DNA from: a virus
Reading direction: 5' to 3' (one strand)
IMG/VR virus record: IMGVR_UViG_3300017758_000082
Coordinates: 1 to 28,468 of that record
Length of the DNA: 28,468 nucleotides
Of the stretch, positions 13,334-21,535 are shown piece after piece. The notes under the pieces are model-generated. The model worked only from the letters and a program-made list of their open reading frames with translations, was not told where the DNA came from and did no database searches. How positions within the stretch are numbered: position 1 is the stretch's first letter; each line of letters begins with the position of its first letter. Both the position numbers and the translations under genes were made by a program.

Positions 13334-14658
13334 TATTGTTCAATTAATCCTGTAACACCTGCTTGTGTAGCAGCTGCACCTTCAGCTCTTGTGAAAACTG
13401 ACGCTTGTTCTGACTCTAATCTCTCTTCTAGTTGTGCTGCTGTACCTTCACCGAATACTTCTGATTCAATAAATTCTGATAAACCAAAGATGTCTTCTCT
13501 ACCTGTAAATCTTTTAGCAAGTCGTTGTAATCTAGGTAACCTAGCTTCTGCTCTTTGTGCTATCTGTTGCGCACCTGTGCCGCTAAGTCCTGCACTAACT
13601 AATCGTTGTGCTTGATCTGCAGATATAGTCAAGTCTTCTTCACCAAAAGCACCACCTATTTGTGATACCTTGACTCTCTGTTCTATTATGTCAGATGATA
13701 TATCTTCACTAATAAATGAAGCAAATATAGCTTCATCAGTTAGATCATCTGTTGATGGAAATATACCAGGATAGTTTTGTACGTAGTATTGTTTAACAGC
13801 GTCAAACTGTGTAAACAAGGATGTATATGCAGTTTCTAATCTGTTAGCAAAAGTACTAGGATCTACGTCATTAGTAAACAAGTCTGTCATTTGATTTTCA
13901 AAGTAATCAGGATTCAAATTGTAATCTTCTAAGTATGTTCTGTAATCCTCTTTAATTTTTATGTAATCTAATTCAGGTGTATTACTCTCTATTCTAAGTG
14001 TTGTACCATCTTCTCTAAAGATTCCAGGAAACTTATCTTTGTATGCTTGTGTAGTACGCATACCTCTTAGTGCTTCGTCTGCGTCACCACCGTTAACATT
14101 GTATTCATCAATAAATAAATCTAATAACTCTTGACCTAAGAAACCATAGTTAGCTTGTGCAAATTCTTTGACATTAAATTTTTCTACAGGATCTCCTGGT
14201 ACTGGTGCTACTTCTCCTCCACCACCGCTTCCTCCTCCGCCACTAGGACCTAGATCACTTTTAAATGTTCTGCTAACTATGTTACCTTCAGAGTCTCTAA
14301 CAATAGTGTAAACAAGTAACCTTCCATTTTCTATAACAGTTTCATCACTTGGTGGCATATTTTCCAATTTACCACCACCTGTGACAACTGGATCTGTTTC
14401 ATCGTCACCTGATTTATCTGTAGCAGGTCCTGAATTAATACTTAAATCTTTAAAATTGTAATCTCCTTGTGTAGCTGCTTCTTGTTCAGCTACGTATCGA
14501 TCTGCAATAGCTTCTACTTCTACTTCTGATGGTCTATCATTAGCCATTGTTGCAGGTCCTGCTGCAACAGCTGATGGACCAGTTTGTCTTGAAGCTGCAA
14601 TTGCTTGTCTATCTTCTTCAGGTAAAAACTGTATTATTCTATCAAATATATCTGCCAT
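13333..14658 (-). CDS. Putative internal/structural virion protein with Gly-Ser linker (441 aa)
   Basis: The N-terminal half (1-135) is polar, disordered and acidic. A natural linker GGGGSGGGG sits at about 140-148. The second half is helical: ANYGFLGQELLDLFIDEYNVNGGDADEALRGMRTTQAYKDKFPGIF (about 169-214), a later QYYVQNYPGIFPSTDDLTDEA repeat of the same PGIF motif, and a long basic/acidic helical tail (RLPRLQRLAKRFTGREDIFGLSEFIESEVFG). The duplicated '...Y..NFPGIF' helical unit suggests an internal repeat. No enzyme motif seen. It lies between other virion proteins and overlaps both neighbours by TAATG, so a co-assembled core or ejection protein is likely. Confidence 0.7.
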   Translation of the reverse strand: MADIFDRIIQFLPEEDRQAIAASRQTGPSAVAAGPATMANDRPSEVEVEAIADRYVAEQEAATQGDYNFKDLSINSGPATDKSGDDETDPVVTGGGKLENMPPSDETVIENGRLLVYTIVRDSEGNIVSRTFKSDLGPSGGGGSGGGGEVAPVPGDPVEKFNVKEFAQANYGFLGQELLDLFIDEYNVNGGDADEALRGMRTTQAYKDKFPGIFREDGTTLRIESNTPELDYIKIKEDYRTYLEDYNLNPDYFENQMTDLFTNDVDPSTFANRLETAYTSLFTQFDAVKQYYVQNYPGIFPSTDDLTDEAIFASFISEDISSDIIEQRVKVSQIGGAFGEEDLTISADQAQRLVSAGLSGTGAQQIAQRAEARLPRLQRLAKRFTGREDIFGLSEFIESEVFGEGTAAQLEERLESEQASVFTRAEGAAATQAGVTGLIEQ

Positions 14659-15899
14659 TATCTAAACGATCCTCCTCCTGTTGCTCGCGCACCTGCTTTA
14701 CCAAAGTTGTTTTCTAAATCACTTATTACTTGATCTCTATATGCTTGTGTACCTAGCTCTGCTGCTGCTGCGAATGCTATATCTTTACGTTCTGCTATAT
14801 CATTAGTAGCAGCAAACTGTTTCCATTGTGCAGTGGTTTCGTCTGCTTTTTGTCCTGTTATGCTTACCCATTCACTTCTTAAACTTGGTGCTATTTCTTC
14901 ATATGCTTTGACGTTAGTACCTTTGTACTGTGCGTATGTAGTTTGAAATTGATCTTGTAACTTAGGTAAAAACTCTTGCGTGAAAGCTGTAGGGTTATCT
15001 GTATAGTCTGCACTAAGTTGTTCTAAGTTAAAGTTATCTGATGTACCAGGACCTAGTATGGAGTTAATTGTATTTTCCATTTGTCTTGTAAATTCTATAG
15101 TTTCTAAAGTCTTGCCTTCTAATGCAGCTTTAACTTCAGGATCTAATGTAAATCTAATTAATGGATTAGCAAGTTTGTTAATCGTGTTAGTTATATCTTT
15201 ATCATCAAACATACCGTATTGTTTTTTCTGTGTAATAGCGTCAATGACTGCAGGATCTAATGTTGTTAAACCTGCTGATAACATCCTGCCAATAATATCT
15301 TCTCTTGTTTTAATACCTTGTTGACTAAATGTAGCAGGATCTTTATGTGCAAAGTTCATCTGCTGTCTCTCTGTATCTGTATGCTTTAGCCACCAGGTAG
15401 TTTGTGATAGTTCTGATTCTCTAGCTGTCCTACCTTCTTTAGCTGCTTCTAATGCAACGGCAAGATAATCATATTGACCTGCTGCATTCTTACTGAATAT
15501 GTAAGGTTTATATTTAGACTCTTGTTCTAATGCTTCTATAAAGTATTCATAACCAACTGCACCTGCTTCCATACCACCATGTATAGCTGCTAGTTGCGTA
15601 TGATCTCCAAAGTAAAAACTGTTTGTATATTCATCAGCTGTAATATTTGAACTACCTTCTGTACTATAGACTTCGCCATTCTTTGTAATGACTACGTCAG
15701 GTGTTACAGTACCTGTAGCAGTAATTGATTTCAAATCTTTAACCTTATATCTGAATGTAAAGTTCTCTAAACCAGGTGATAGTTCTGCTGCTTCTTGCGG
15801 TAGTTTATAAACAAGATAATATATAGATTGACCTGATTCATTTATCTCTTGCCAAACTTGTGTATCGCTTGGTAACTGTGGTATTAAATTAGCTGCCAT
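14658..15899 (-). CDS. Putative internal virion protein (413 aa)
   Basis: No catalytic motif is recognised. The N-terminal 90 residues are strand-rich (WQEINESGQSIYYLVYKLP, FTFRYKVKDLKSITATG), and the rest is mainly helical with many Gln/Glu/Lys residues and repeated FTQEFLPKLQDQFQTTY-like segments. It ends in a Gly-rich basic tail (GKAGARATGGGSFR). I chose the ATG at 15899 over a TTG four codons upstream, because the frame from the ATG begins MAANLIPQLP and GGGAT lies just before it. The gene overlaps the end of the transglycosylase-like gene. Size, helical content and context point to an ejected or core protein. Confidence 0.68.
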   Translation of the reverse strand: MAANLIPQLPSDTQVWQEINESGQSIYYLVYKLPQEAAELSPGLENFTFRYKVKDLKSITATGTVTPDVVITKNGEVYSTEGSSNITADEYTNSFYFGDHTQLAAIHGGMEAGAVGYEYFIEALEQESKYKPYIFSKNAAGQYDYLAVALEAAKEGRTARESELSQTTWWLKHTDTERQQMNFAHKDPATFSQQGIKTREDIIGRMLSAGLTTLDPAVIDAITQKKQYGMFDDKDITNTINKLANPLIRFTLDPEVKAALEGKTLETIEFTRQMENTINSILGPGTSDNFNLEQLSADYTDNPTAFTQEFLPKLQDQFQTTYAQYKGTNVKAYEEIAPSLRSEWVSITGQKADETTAQWKQFAATNDIAERKDIAFAAAAELGTQAYRDQVISDLENNFGKAGARATGGGSFR

Positions 15900-16767
15900 A
15901 TATCCCTGCAAATGGTTTTAGTTTTTCTATTTTCTTATCAGCAAAATCAGTCATATCTTCACGTCTTTCTTTTAAAGAAGTGTATGCGTCTATCAATGCT
16001 TTCGCTCTATCCTCTATATTAACAGGCATTTCGTCACGTAATTCCAATATACGTAACATGTCTGCTGTGTTCTTACGGTTTTGAATCATAAGATCCTGGT
16101 CCCATGTGCTGTACACACGCTCTTCATTAGCTAATTGTACTGATTCATATAGATCTTTAAATCCCTGATCGTTACCATTCTTATAATTACCGTAAGCATT
16201 CCAACCATCCATACCATTGTCATTAAATATAGTACTAGCAATCATCATATGTTTATCTATATTGTTTATGTCTTTAAGAAAACCTATAGCTTCATCTCTA
16301 TTTTCTTCAAATAGCTTTGCACCTATAGCGTTACGTTCAGTTACTGAAGTAGCTTTATTTATTTCCTCTGCATACTTATTATCCATTGCCATCATCACAT
16401 AGGTTTTATTGTCACCCATAACGTCTATTTGCATTAATCCATAACTTTCACCACTACCTGGTACGTTATATTCTGCATGTGCATTGTAAGGTATATTATT
16501 AATATTTAAAATCTCACCATCTTTAGTGCGATTACTTGCACTCTCAACACCAAATACTGTTAACAGTTCATCTGCCATGTCTTTACCGTTTTCATACCAT
16601 GCTACTTTTTTTCTACCGTTGTAGTCTCTAGCATTAGATTTTCTGTGATTCATCATAGCTTCATATACTCTGTTAGGATCTACTACACCAATACCGTCTT
16701 CTCTATATTTAATAAGTGGATAATTACCTCCACCCTCTATAACTGGAAAACTTCTTGCGTCAAACAT
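15889..16767 (-). CDS. Virion-associated lytic transglycosylase-like protein (292 aa)
   Basis: Residues 68-120 carry a lysozyme/SLT-like signature: FGVESASN (candidate catalytic Glu75) and ESYGLMQI (108-115). GLMQI is the hallmark of soluble lytic transglycosylases. A later WNAYGNYKNG segment matches the substrate-binding C-lobe. The enzyme would cut glycan strands so that phage DNA and ejection proteins can cross the wall. The ATG at 16767, with AGGAG five bases upstream, is preferred to an earlier in-frame ATG (16818), which would overlap the previous gene by 50 bases. About 35 residues separate Glu75 from GLMQI, more than the usual spacing, so the catalytic Glu is tentative. The rest is helical and charged and ends AGIYGS. 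Confidence 0.76.
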   Translation of the reverse strand: MFDARSFPVIEGGGNYPLIKYREDGIGVVDPNRVYEAMMNHRKSNARDYNGRKKVAWYENGKDMADELLTVFGVESASNRTKDGEILNINNIPYNAHAEYNVPGSGESYGLMQIDVMGDNKTYVMMAMDNKYAEEINKATSVTERNAIGAKLFEENRDEAIGFLKDINNIDKHMMIASTIFNDNGMDGWNAYGNYKNGNDQGFKDLYESVQLANEERVYSTWDQDLMIQNRKNTADMLRILELRDEMPVNIEDRAKALIDAYTSLKERREDMTDFADKKIEKLKPFAGIYGS

Positions 16768-16768
16768 A

Positions 16769-19700
16769 TTATCTCCTACCTGGATTGTACTTAGGAAAAT
16801 TAGTACTGTCAGCAACATCTAATGGTCTCCCGTATTTATCTTCTAGTTTTGGTAAACCTGCTTCATATTCTGATTCTAGTTGTGAAACAAGTCCTGATGG
16901 TATACGTCTATCTTTACCATTGTAACCTTTTTCTTTTAGTTTAGTAGATACATACATATCTCTTTTGACATTGTATATCCAATCGTTCATACCGAACCCA
17001 TCTTTGACAGTATCTAATGCTGAAATAGCACCTTCTTTAATACTCTCAAACATTGGTCCGAGTAACTTATTGTTCTTTGCTTCTTCAACTATAGGATTAG
17101 CTGCTTCTTTATATATATCGAATGTACCACTTACACTACCTGCTAAGGTACCTTGATCTTCAGGAGATCCATATAGCTTTTCAAAAGTTGTGTCAGTTTT
17201 GCTTGGATCATAAATGTCTTGTGCAACATCTGCGACTGCACCACCTATAGTTTCAGTAGCATTTCCTACACCTGTTGTCTTTGAAACTAAAAGATCTAAC
17301 ATAACTGGTCCTAATACTGCAGCGTCAAATAGATCAAACCCATTACCTAATGTTTGGAGTAGACCATTTCTTGCTGCTACTTTTGCTACATTTTCTGCAG
17401 GTACTTGTGCAAACAATTCATCCATAACTTTTGTTGCATGATTTTGTACTACGTTATCTTGGACATCACCAAATATAGATTGTCTTGCAATAAGTTCTCT
17501 AAGCTCGTCAAAGTTTTGTAAAAATACACCATCAATTGCTGTAGGATTTATTTCACTAAGATTAAAAAACCGTTCGTCATTAATATTTAATGTACTATAC
17601 AACTCTAAATACTGTTGTTTTTTTATATCAGTAAGTTCTTCATTTTGCATAATTGTCTCTATAGGTATAAAATTAGCAATTTGTTTAATACTGTTATCAT
17701 CAAGATCATTAAGACTTGTTGTACCCATATTTATTTGATCAAGTAAAAATAAAGTATCTTCATTTAATTCTGTTGCTTTAATATCGTAGGTTGTTTTTCT
17801 TGGTATTCCTGTACCAAACTTGTCACCTGGATCTACTATACCGAAAACATCATGGAAATTATTTCTTTGACGACCACCGCCTGTACCTGCAACTATCTCT
17901 ATACCGCTTTCGGATAGAGATTTTAATAAAGCTATATCTGCGTATTTAGTTGGATTTCCTCCTGGTATTGGAGTGCTTCTAGTTTGTCCATTCATCTGAT
18001 TTAAAAAGTTTATAAGGTCTCTATCTCCATCTTTAAAACCAAAAGATTCGTAAACTAAATCATCTACTAACTTACTTCCACCATTTTCATTAGGATTATA
18101 GTCTCTAAAGTTACCATCTAGATTTTTTGCTTCATAGCGTAGTGCATGTTTTTGTCTAATTAGTTCAGCAGCTATAGCCATATCTTGTAGGAGATTATCA
18201 TTTATGCTGATTCCATTCCCACCTTTTGCAATATATTCATATCCCATTTCCAATGGTAAATCTTTAAAGAACTCTGCTTTAAGTTGTGGATAATCATTTA
18301 GATACTCTGTAATATTTTTAATGGACAACAATTCAGAAATAGCTTGATGTGAACCTAGTGAAGCAGGATCTACTTGCGTTGCAGCAAATTCAAACATATC
18401 TTCAAATTGTATTCTTTTATATGGAAAAAACTCATCTGCTTTTGCAGTAAATAAAACGTGTCCTGCTGTAGTTCGATTCGTATGGTACCATTCGGGAGTA
18501 ACAAATGTTGTACTATCAAAAGTACGATCAACTTTTTTAATATACTGAAATGCTTCATTATATAGTTCAGTTGCTATTGCTTCTCTTGGTCTAATCATTC
18601 CTGCCATAATATCTTGCATATTACTAAAGTTTATTTTAAATTCATCTTTGCCTTTAAGAATATTTTTAATAACAACTTCCATACCTTCATCGGTACTCAT
18701 AATATTTGTATAATATTTTTTAATTGTTTCTCTTGCAGGACCATCTTTTCTTGCGTCAAGTAACATTTGAGAAACTATTCTATCTGCTTCTTCAGTTCTT
18801 ATAACTTGAAAATCTCTACTTGTTGCTGCTTTGTGTAAATCTTCTATTAAATAATCAAGTGACTCTTCTGATAGCACATGTTCAGGACTAGAGTTCTGTA
18901 TAACCTGTCCTAATAGTTTTGTAACATTAGGATTATTAGTTTGTCTTATAAGTGGCATGTCTGTATGTAATATTGAATTTGGTTCTGCATTGAATTTTAT
19001 TTGCATAATACCTGGATCAACTAACAATGTGTTTTCATTAGTTACACTTTTTAAATAGTTTCCTTCTTTAGGATTCACTACTACTTCTAAACCAATTTCA
19101 CGTAAATCACGATTCATCATGTCTATTAAGTCTGTATCATCTACATCTAGAATATCTTGGTGATTTAATATTTGATATACTGCGTCGAACACTTCATTAT
19201 TCATAGCACTTATTGTTCCTGGATTATGACCACCTGTTGCATATGAAGCTGCAAGAAATGGATTTGAAGTTGTGTACATATAATTTAAACGTAGTTGTTG
19301 GTTTCTATATTTTCTAGGATCTAACCAGTCAATATTATTTTCGTAGGTAATACGGTTTAAAAATCCTTGCATAGTATTTTCAAATTCCATCATAGGTGCA
19401 GTTGTTCCAAAATTTGTAGCAGGTAAATATGTTTGCAGTATGTCTAAAACTTTTCTACCTTTTGCGTTAAGACCATTACCACCGTGATAAACCATCCCAC
19501 TTAAATTACCGTCAGCAGTTTTAACTAGCTTTTGTGTATCTAACATAGCTTCAGGCATAGCAGGTGAATTGTTTTTATAGTAATCCCATGCAGGTGTATA
19601 TATCTCTTCGGGAAATGTTTTAGTATAAAACTTGTTATTTTTATTTCTAATAGATTCCATCGCATTACCTACTGCAGGATTGTTATTTTTTTGATACTCA

Positions 19701-21535
19701 ATAAGATCATCAACTGCAACCTCTAAACCTTCTTTAGCAATGATTGTATTTTGGGGATCTAAAAAAGAATAAAGTGCAGCGTCAGTATCAGCACTTTTTA
19801 AATAATACAAATTGTCATCTGCTTCTTCCACCATTACTCGTTCAAATGATTCTGAAATTATTGTTTTAAATTCTTGACTGTTAATAATTTTATCTGCATT
19901 TTGTTGCATAGCAACAATAACTGGTGTTATTTGCATGCCTTCGTTTAATTTTCTTTTTAATAAAGATCTGTAATATCTTTTAGTATGTTCTGTAATTAAT
20001 TTTGTAACGCGCTTTTTACCTTTCTCAGTTAGGTCTGCGTCAAAAATAAACTCGCTGTTCATCATTTGATTTCTTGTAGGTACTACATTGCCTTCAATAT
20101 CTGCAGAACCTAATGTAACTATTGTTGGGTTTTTTATTGCAGAGTGCATAATATCTATAAATATAAAGTCAGATCTCATTTGATCCATAGCATTGAATTT
20201 TATATTATTGCCATAATCCATTTTACCCATTTGTCTAATGCTATCAATCATTGCTTTGTTTTGACGATCAATAACATTGTTACCTTCTATAGGTATTATT
20301 GGTTGACCAACTTGTTCACGTACTACATTACTACCGTTTATAATATCAATGTTTCGTTTTGCAGCAGCTTGTGTTTGTATTTTAAGATTTTCAACATCTT
20401 CAAAATCATATACAGCTGTGCCTTTAATTATTGTAAACATATTAGATTTATCAAAATATTTGTTTTTTAAAGAAGTTGTTAATGCGTCTTCTACAAACTC
20501 TGTGTGTCCAAATGCAAGTTCTGCTGATCCGTCAATAACATCTTCAAGTTTTATCCATTGATAAGATAAAGCGTCATCTCCTGCTTTTGGTTTCCATTCT
20601 GTAAAAGTAGATTTTATTTGTCCGTTGACTACTTCATCATTTTGTAAATCTTTTATAATCGTAAACGCACCACCAACGTTTACACCACTAGCTGCTCTTG
20701 CGTCCCAATCATATCTATTGTATTTAATAGGTAAAGGTTGTGAAGCTCTAATAAATTTACTCTCTAAACCAACTTCTTCAACTGCTTCACGCAATGCTTC
20801 TAATGCAAAAATTCTAGAAGCACTTCCGCTTTCGTTTGGTATAAATTTACCATCAATATTAAAATAGAACTCTTGCAAACGTCCTACTTCATTAGGATCA
20901 ACAACACTTTTAATTATTTTTTCATCAGACATTTCTGCTTCAACTATGCCACCAGGTAACGCAAACAAATCTCTATGTGGACCACGCTTGCGTTTAATAA
21001 CAAGAAGTTCTATAGTCCCATCTTGTGCTTCTTTAAAAATTACATTGTCTGCTGTGTTCTGACGATCTTTAAATTTCTCATATACAAAGTCATTGTTAAC
21101 TTCTGCAACATCGTCAGATAGTCCTTCGTCTAATAGCAAACTTTCTTTTGCAAATCTTGAACTTTGAGGATCTCCTTCGTAATTATAGAATGCTGAAGCT
21201 GTATCATCATCAAGATCAAATCCCATGTTTCTCCAAAAGCTACTACTGTATGCTGATTCTAAAGTTTTATCTAATAAAGTAATAGGTACATTTATTTCGT
21301 CTGATAATTGTTTTAAAGCGTCAACCATTTTTCTACCAATGCCTTGACCTTGTGCTTCAGGTTTTAAATAAAATGATTCTATATATATTTCATTACCATT
21401 GATTATATTTCCACTTGTTAAATCAAAATGTAAACCGCTGCCATCTCCTGCTTCACTAGCAGTACTGTCTAAAAACTCTCCGTATTTTTCTTTGAGATCA
21501 TCAAGAAGTTGCATAACTTTATCTTCATTATCCAT
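16769..21535 (-). CDS. Multidomain virion-region protein: GNAT + Nudix + ADP-ribosyltransferase-like (1588 aa)
   Basis: Domain order: (a) residues about 40-115, a GNAT acyltransferase with motif A QGQGIGRKM (62-70) and a closing FWRNMGFDL; (b) residues about 163-350, a Nudix hydrolase with G195-x5-E201 and R249-E-A-V-E-E-V-G256-L, the catalytic box split by 40 extra residues; (c) about 680-860, an ADP-ribosyltransferase-like domain with YHGG (His684) and YTTSNPFLAASYA (Tyr754 onward), the H and Y parts of an H-Y-E type active site, with the third residue not assigned. The remaining 700 residues are charged and helical with no recognised fold; a hydrophobic stretch lies at about 1395-1415. Size, context and domain mosaic resemble phage 'polyvalent' or ejected proteins that act in the newly infected cell. 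ATG overlaps the previous stop (TAATG). Enzymatic activities are predictions. Confidence 0.78.
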   Translation of the reverse strand: MDNEDKVMQLLDDLKEKYGEFLDSTASEAGDGSGLHFDLTSGNIINGNEIYIESFYLKPEAQGQGIGRKMVDALKQLSDEINVPITLLDKTLESAYSSSFWRNMGFDLDDDTASAFYNYEGDPQSSRFAKESLLLDEGLSDDVAEVNNDFVYEKFKDRQNTADNVIFKEAQDGTIELLVIKRKRGPHRDLFALPGGIVEAEMSDEKIIKSVVDPNEVGRLQEFYFNIDGKFIPNESGSASRIFALEALREAVEEVGLESKFIRASQPLPIKYNRYDWDARAASGVNVGGAFTIIKDLQNDEVVNGQIKSTFTEWKPKAGDDALSYQWIKLEDVIDGSAELAFGHTEFVEDALTTSLKNKYFDKSNMFTIIKGTAVYDFEDVENLKIQTQAAAKRNIDIINGSNVVREQVGQPIIPIEGNNVIDRQNKAMIDSIRQMGKMDYGNNIKFNAMDQMRSDFIFIDIMHSAIKNPTIVTLGSADIEGNVVPTRNQMMNSEFIFDADLTEKGKKRVTKLITEHTKRYYRSLLKRKLNEGMQITPVIVAMQQNADKIINSQEFKTIISESFERVMVEEADDNLYYLKSADTDAALYSFLDPQNTIIAKEGLEVAVDDLIEYQKNNNPAVGNAMESIRNKNNKFYTKTFPEEIYTPAWDYYKNNSPAMPEAMLDTQKLVKTADGNLSGMVYHGGNGLNAKGRKVLDILQTYLPATNFGTTAPMMEFENTMQGFLNRITYENNIDWLDPRKYRNQQLRLNYMYTTSNPFLAASYATGGHNPGTISAMNNEVFDAVYQILNHQDILDVDDTDLIDMMNRDLREIGLEVVVNPKEGNYLKSVTNENTLLVDPGIMQIKFNAEPNSILHTDMPLIRQTNNPNVTKLLGQVIQNSSPEHVLSEESLDYLIEDLHKAATSRDFQVIRTEEADRIVSQMLLDARKDGPARETIKKYYTNIMSTDEGMEVVIKNILKGKDEFKINFSNMQDIMAGMIRPREAIATELYNEAFQYIKKVDRTFDSTTFVTPEWYHTNRTTAGHVLFTAKADEFFPYKRIQFEDMFEFAATQVDPASLGSHQAISELLSIKNITEYLNDYPQLKAEFFKDLPLEMGYEYIAKGGNGISINDNLLQDMAIAAELIRQKHALRYEAKNLDGNFRDYNPNENGGSKLVDDLVYESFGFKDGDRDLINFLNQMNGQTRSTPIPGGNPTKYADIALLKSLSESGIEIVAGTGGGRQRNNFHDVFGIVDPGDKFGTGIPRKTTYDIKATELNEDTLFLLDQINMGTTSLNDLDDNSIKQIANFIPIETIMQNEELTDIKKQQYLELYSTLNINDERFFNLSEINPTAIDGVFLQNFDELRELIARQSIFGDVQDNVVQNHATKVMDELFAQVPAENVAKVAARNGLLQTLGNGFDLFDAAVLGPVMLDLLVSKTTGVGNATETIGGAVADVAQDIYDPSKTDTTFEKLYGSPEDQGTLAGSVSGTFDIYKEAANPIVEEAKNNKLLGPMFESIKEGAISALDTVKDGFGMNDWIYNVKRDMYVSTKLKEKGYNGKDRRIPSGLVSQLESEYEAGLPKLEDKYGRPLDVADSTNFPKYNPGRR

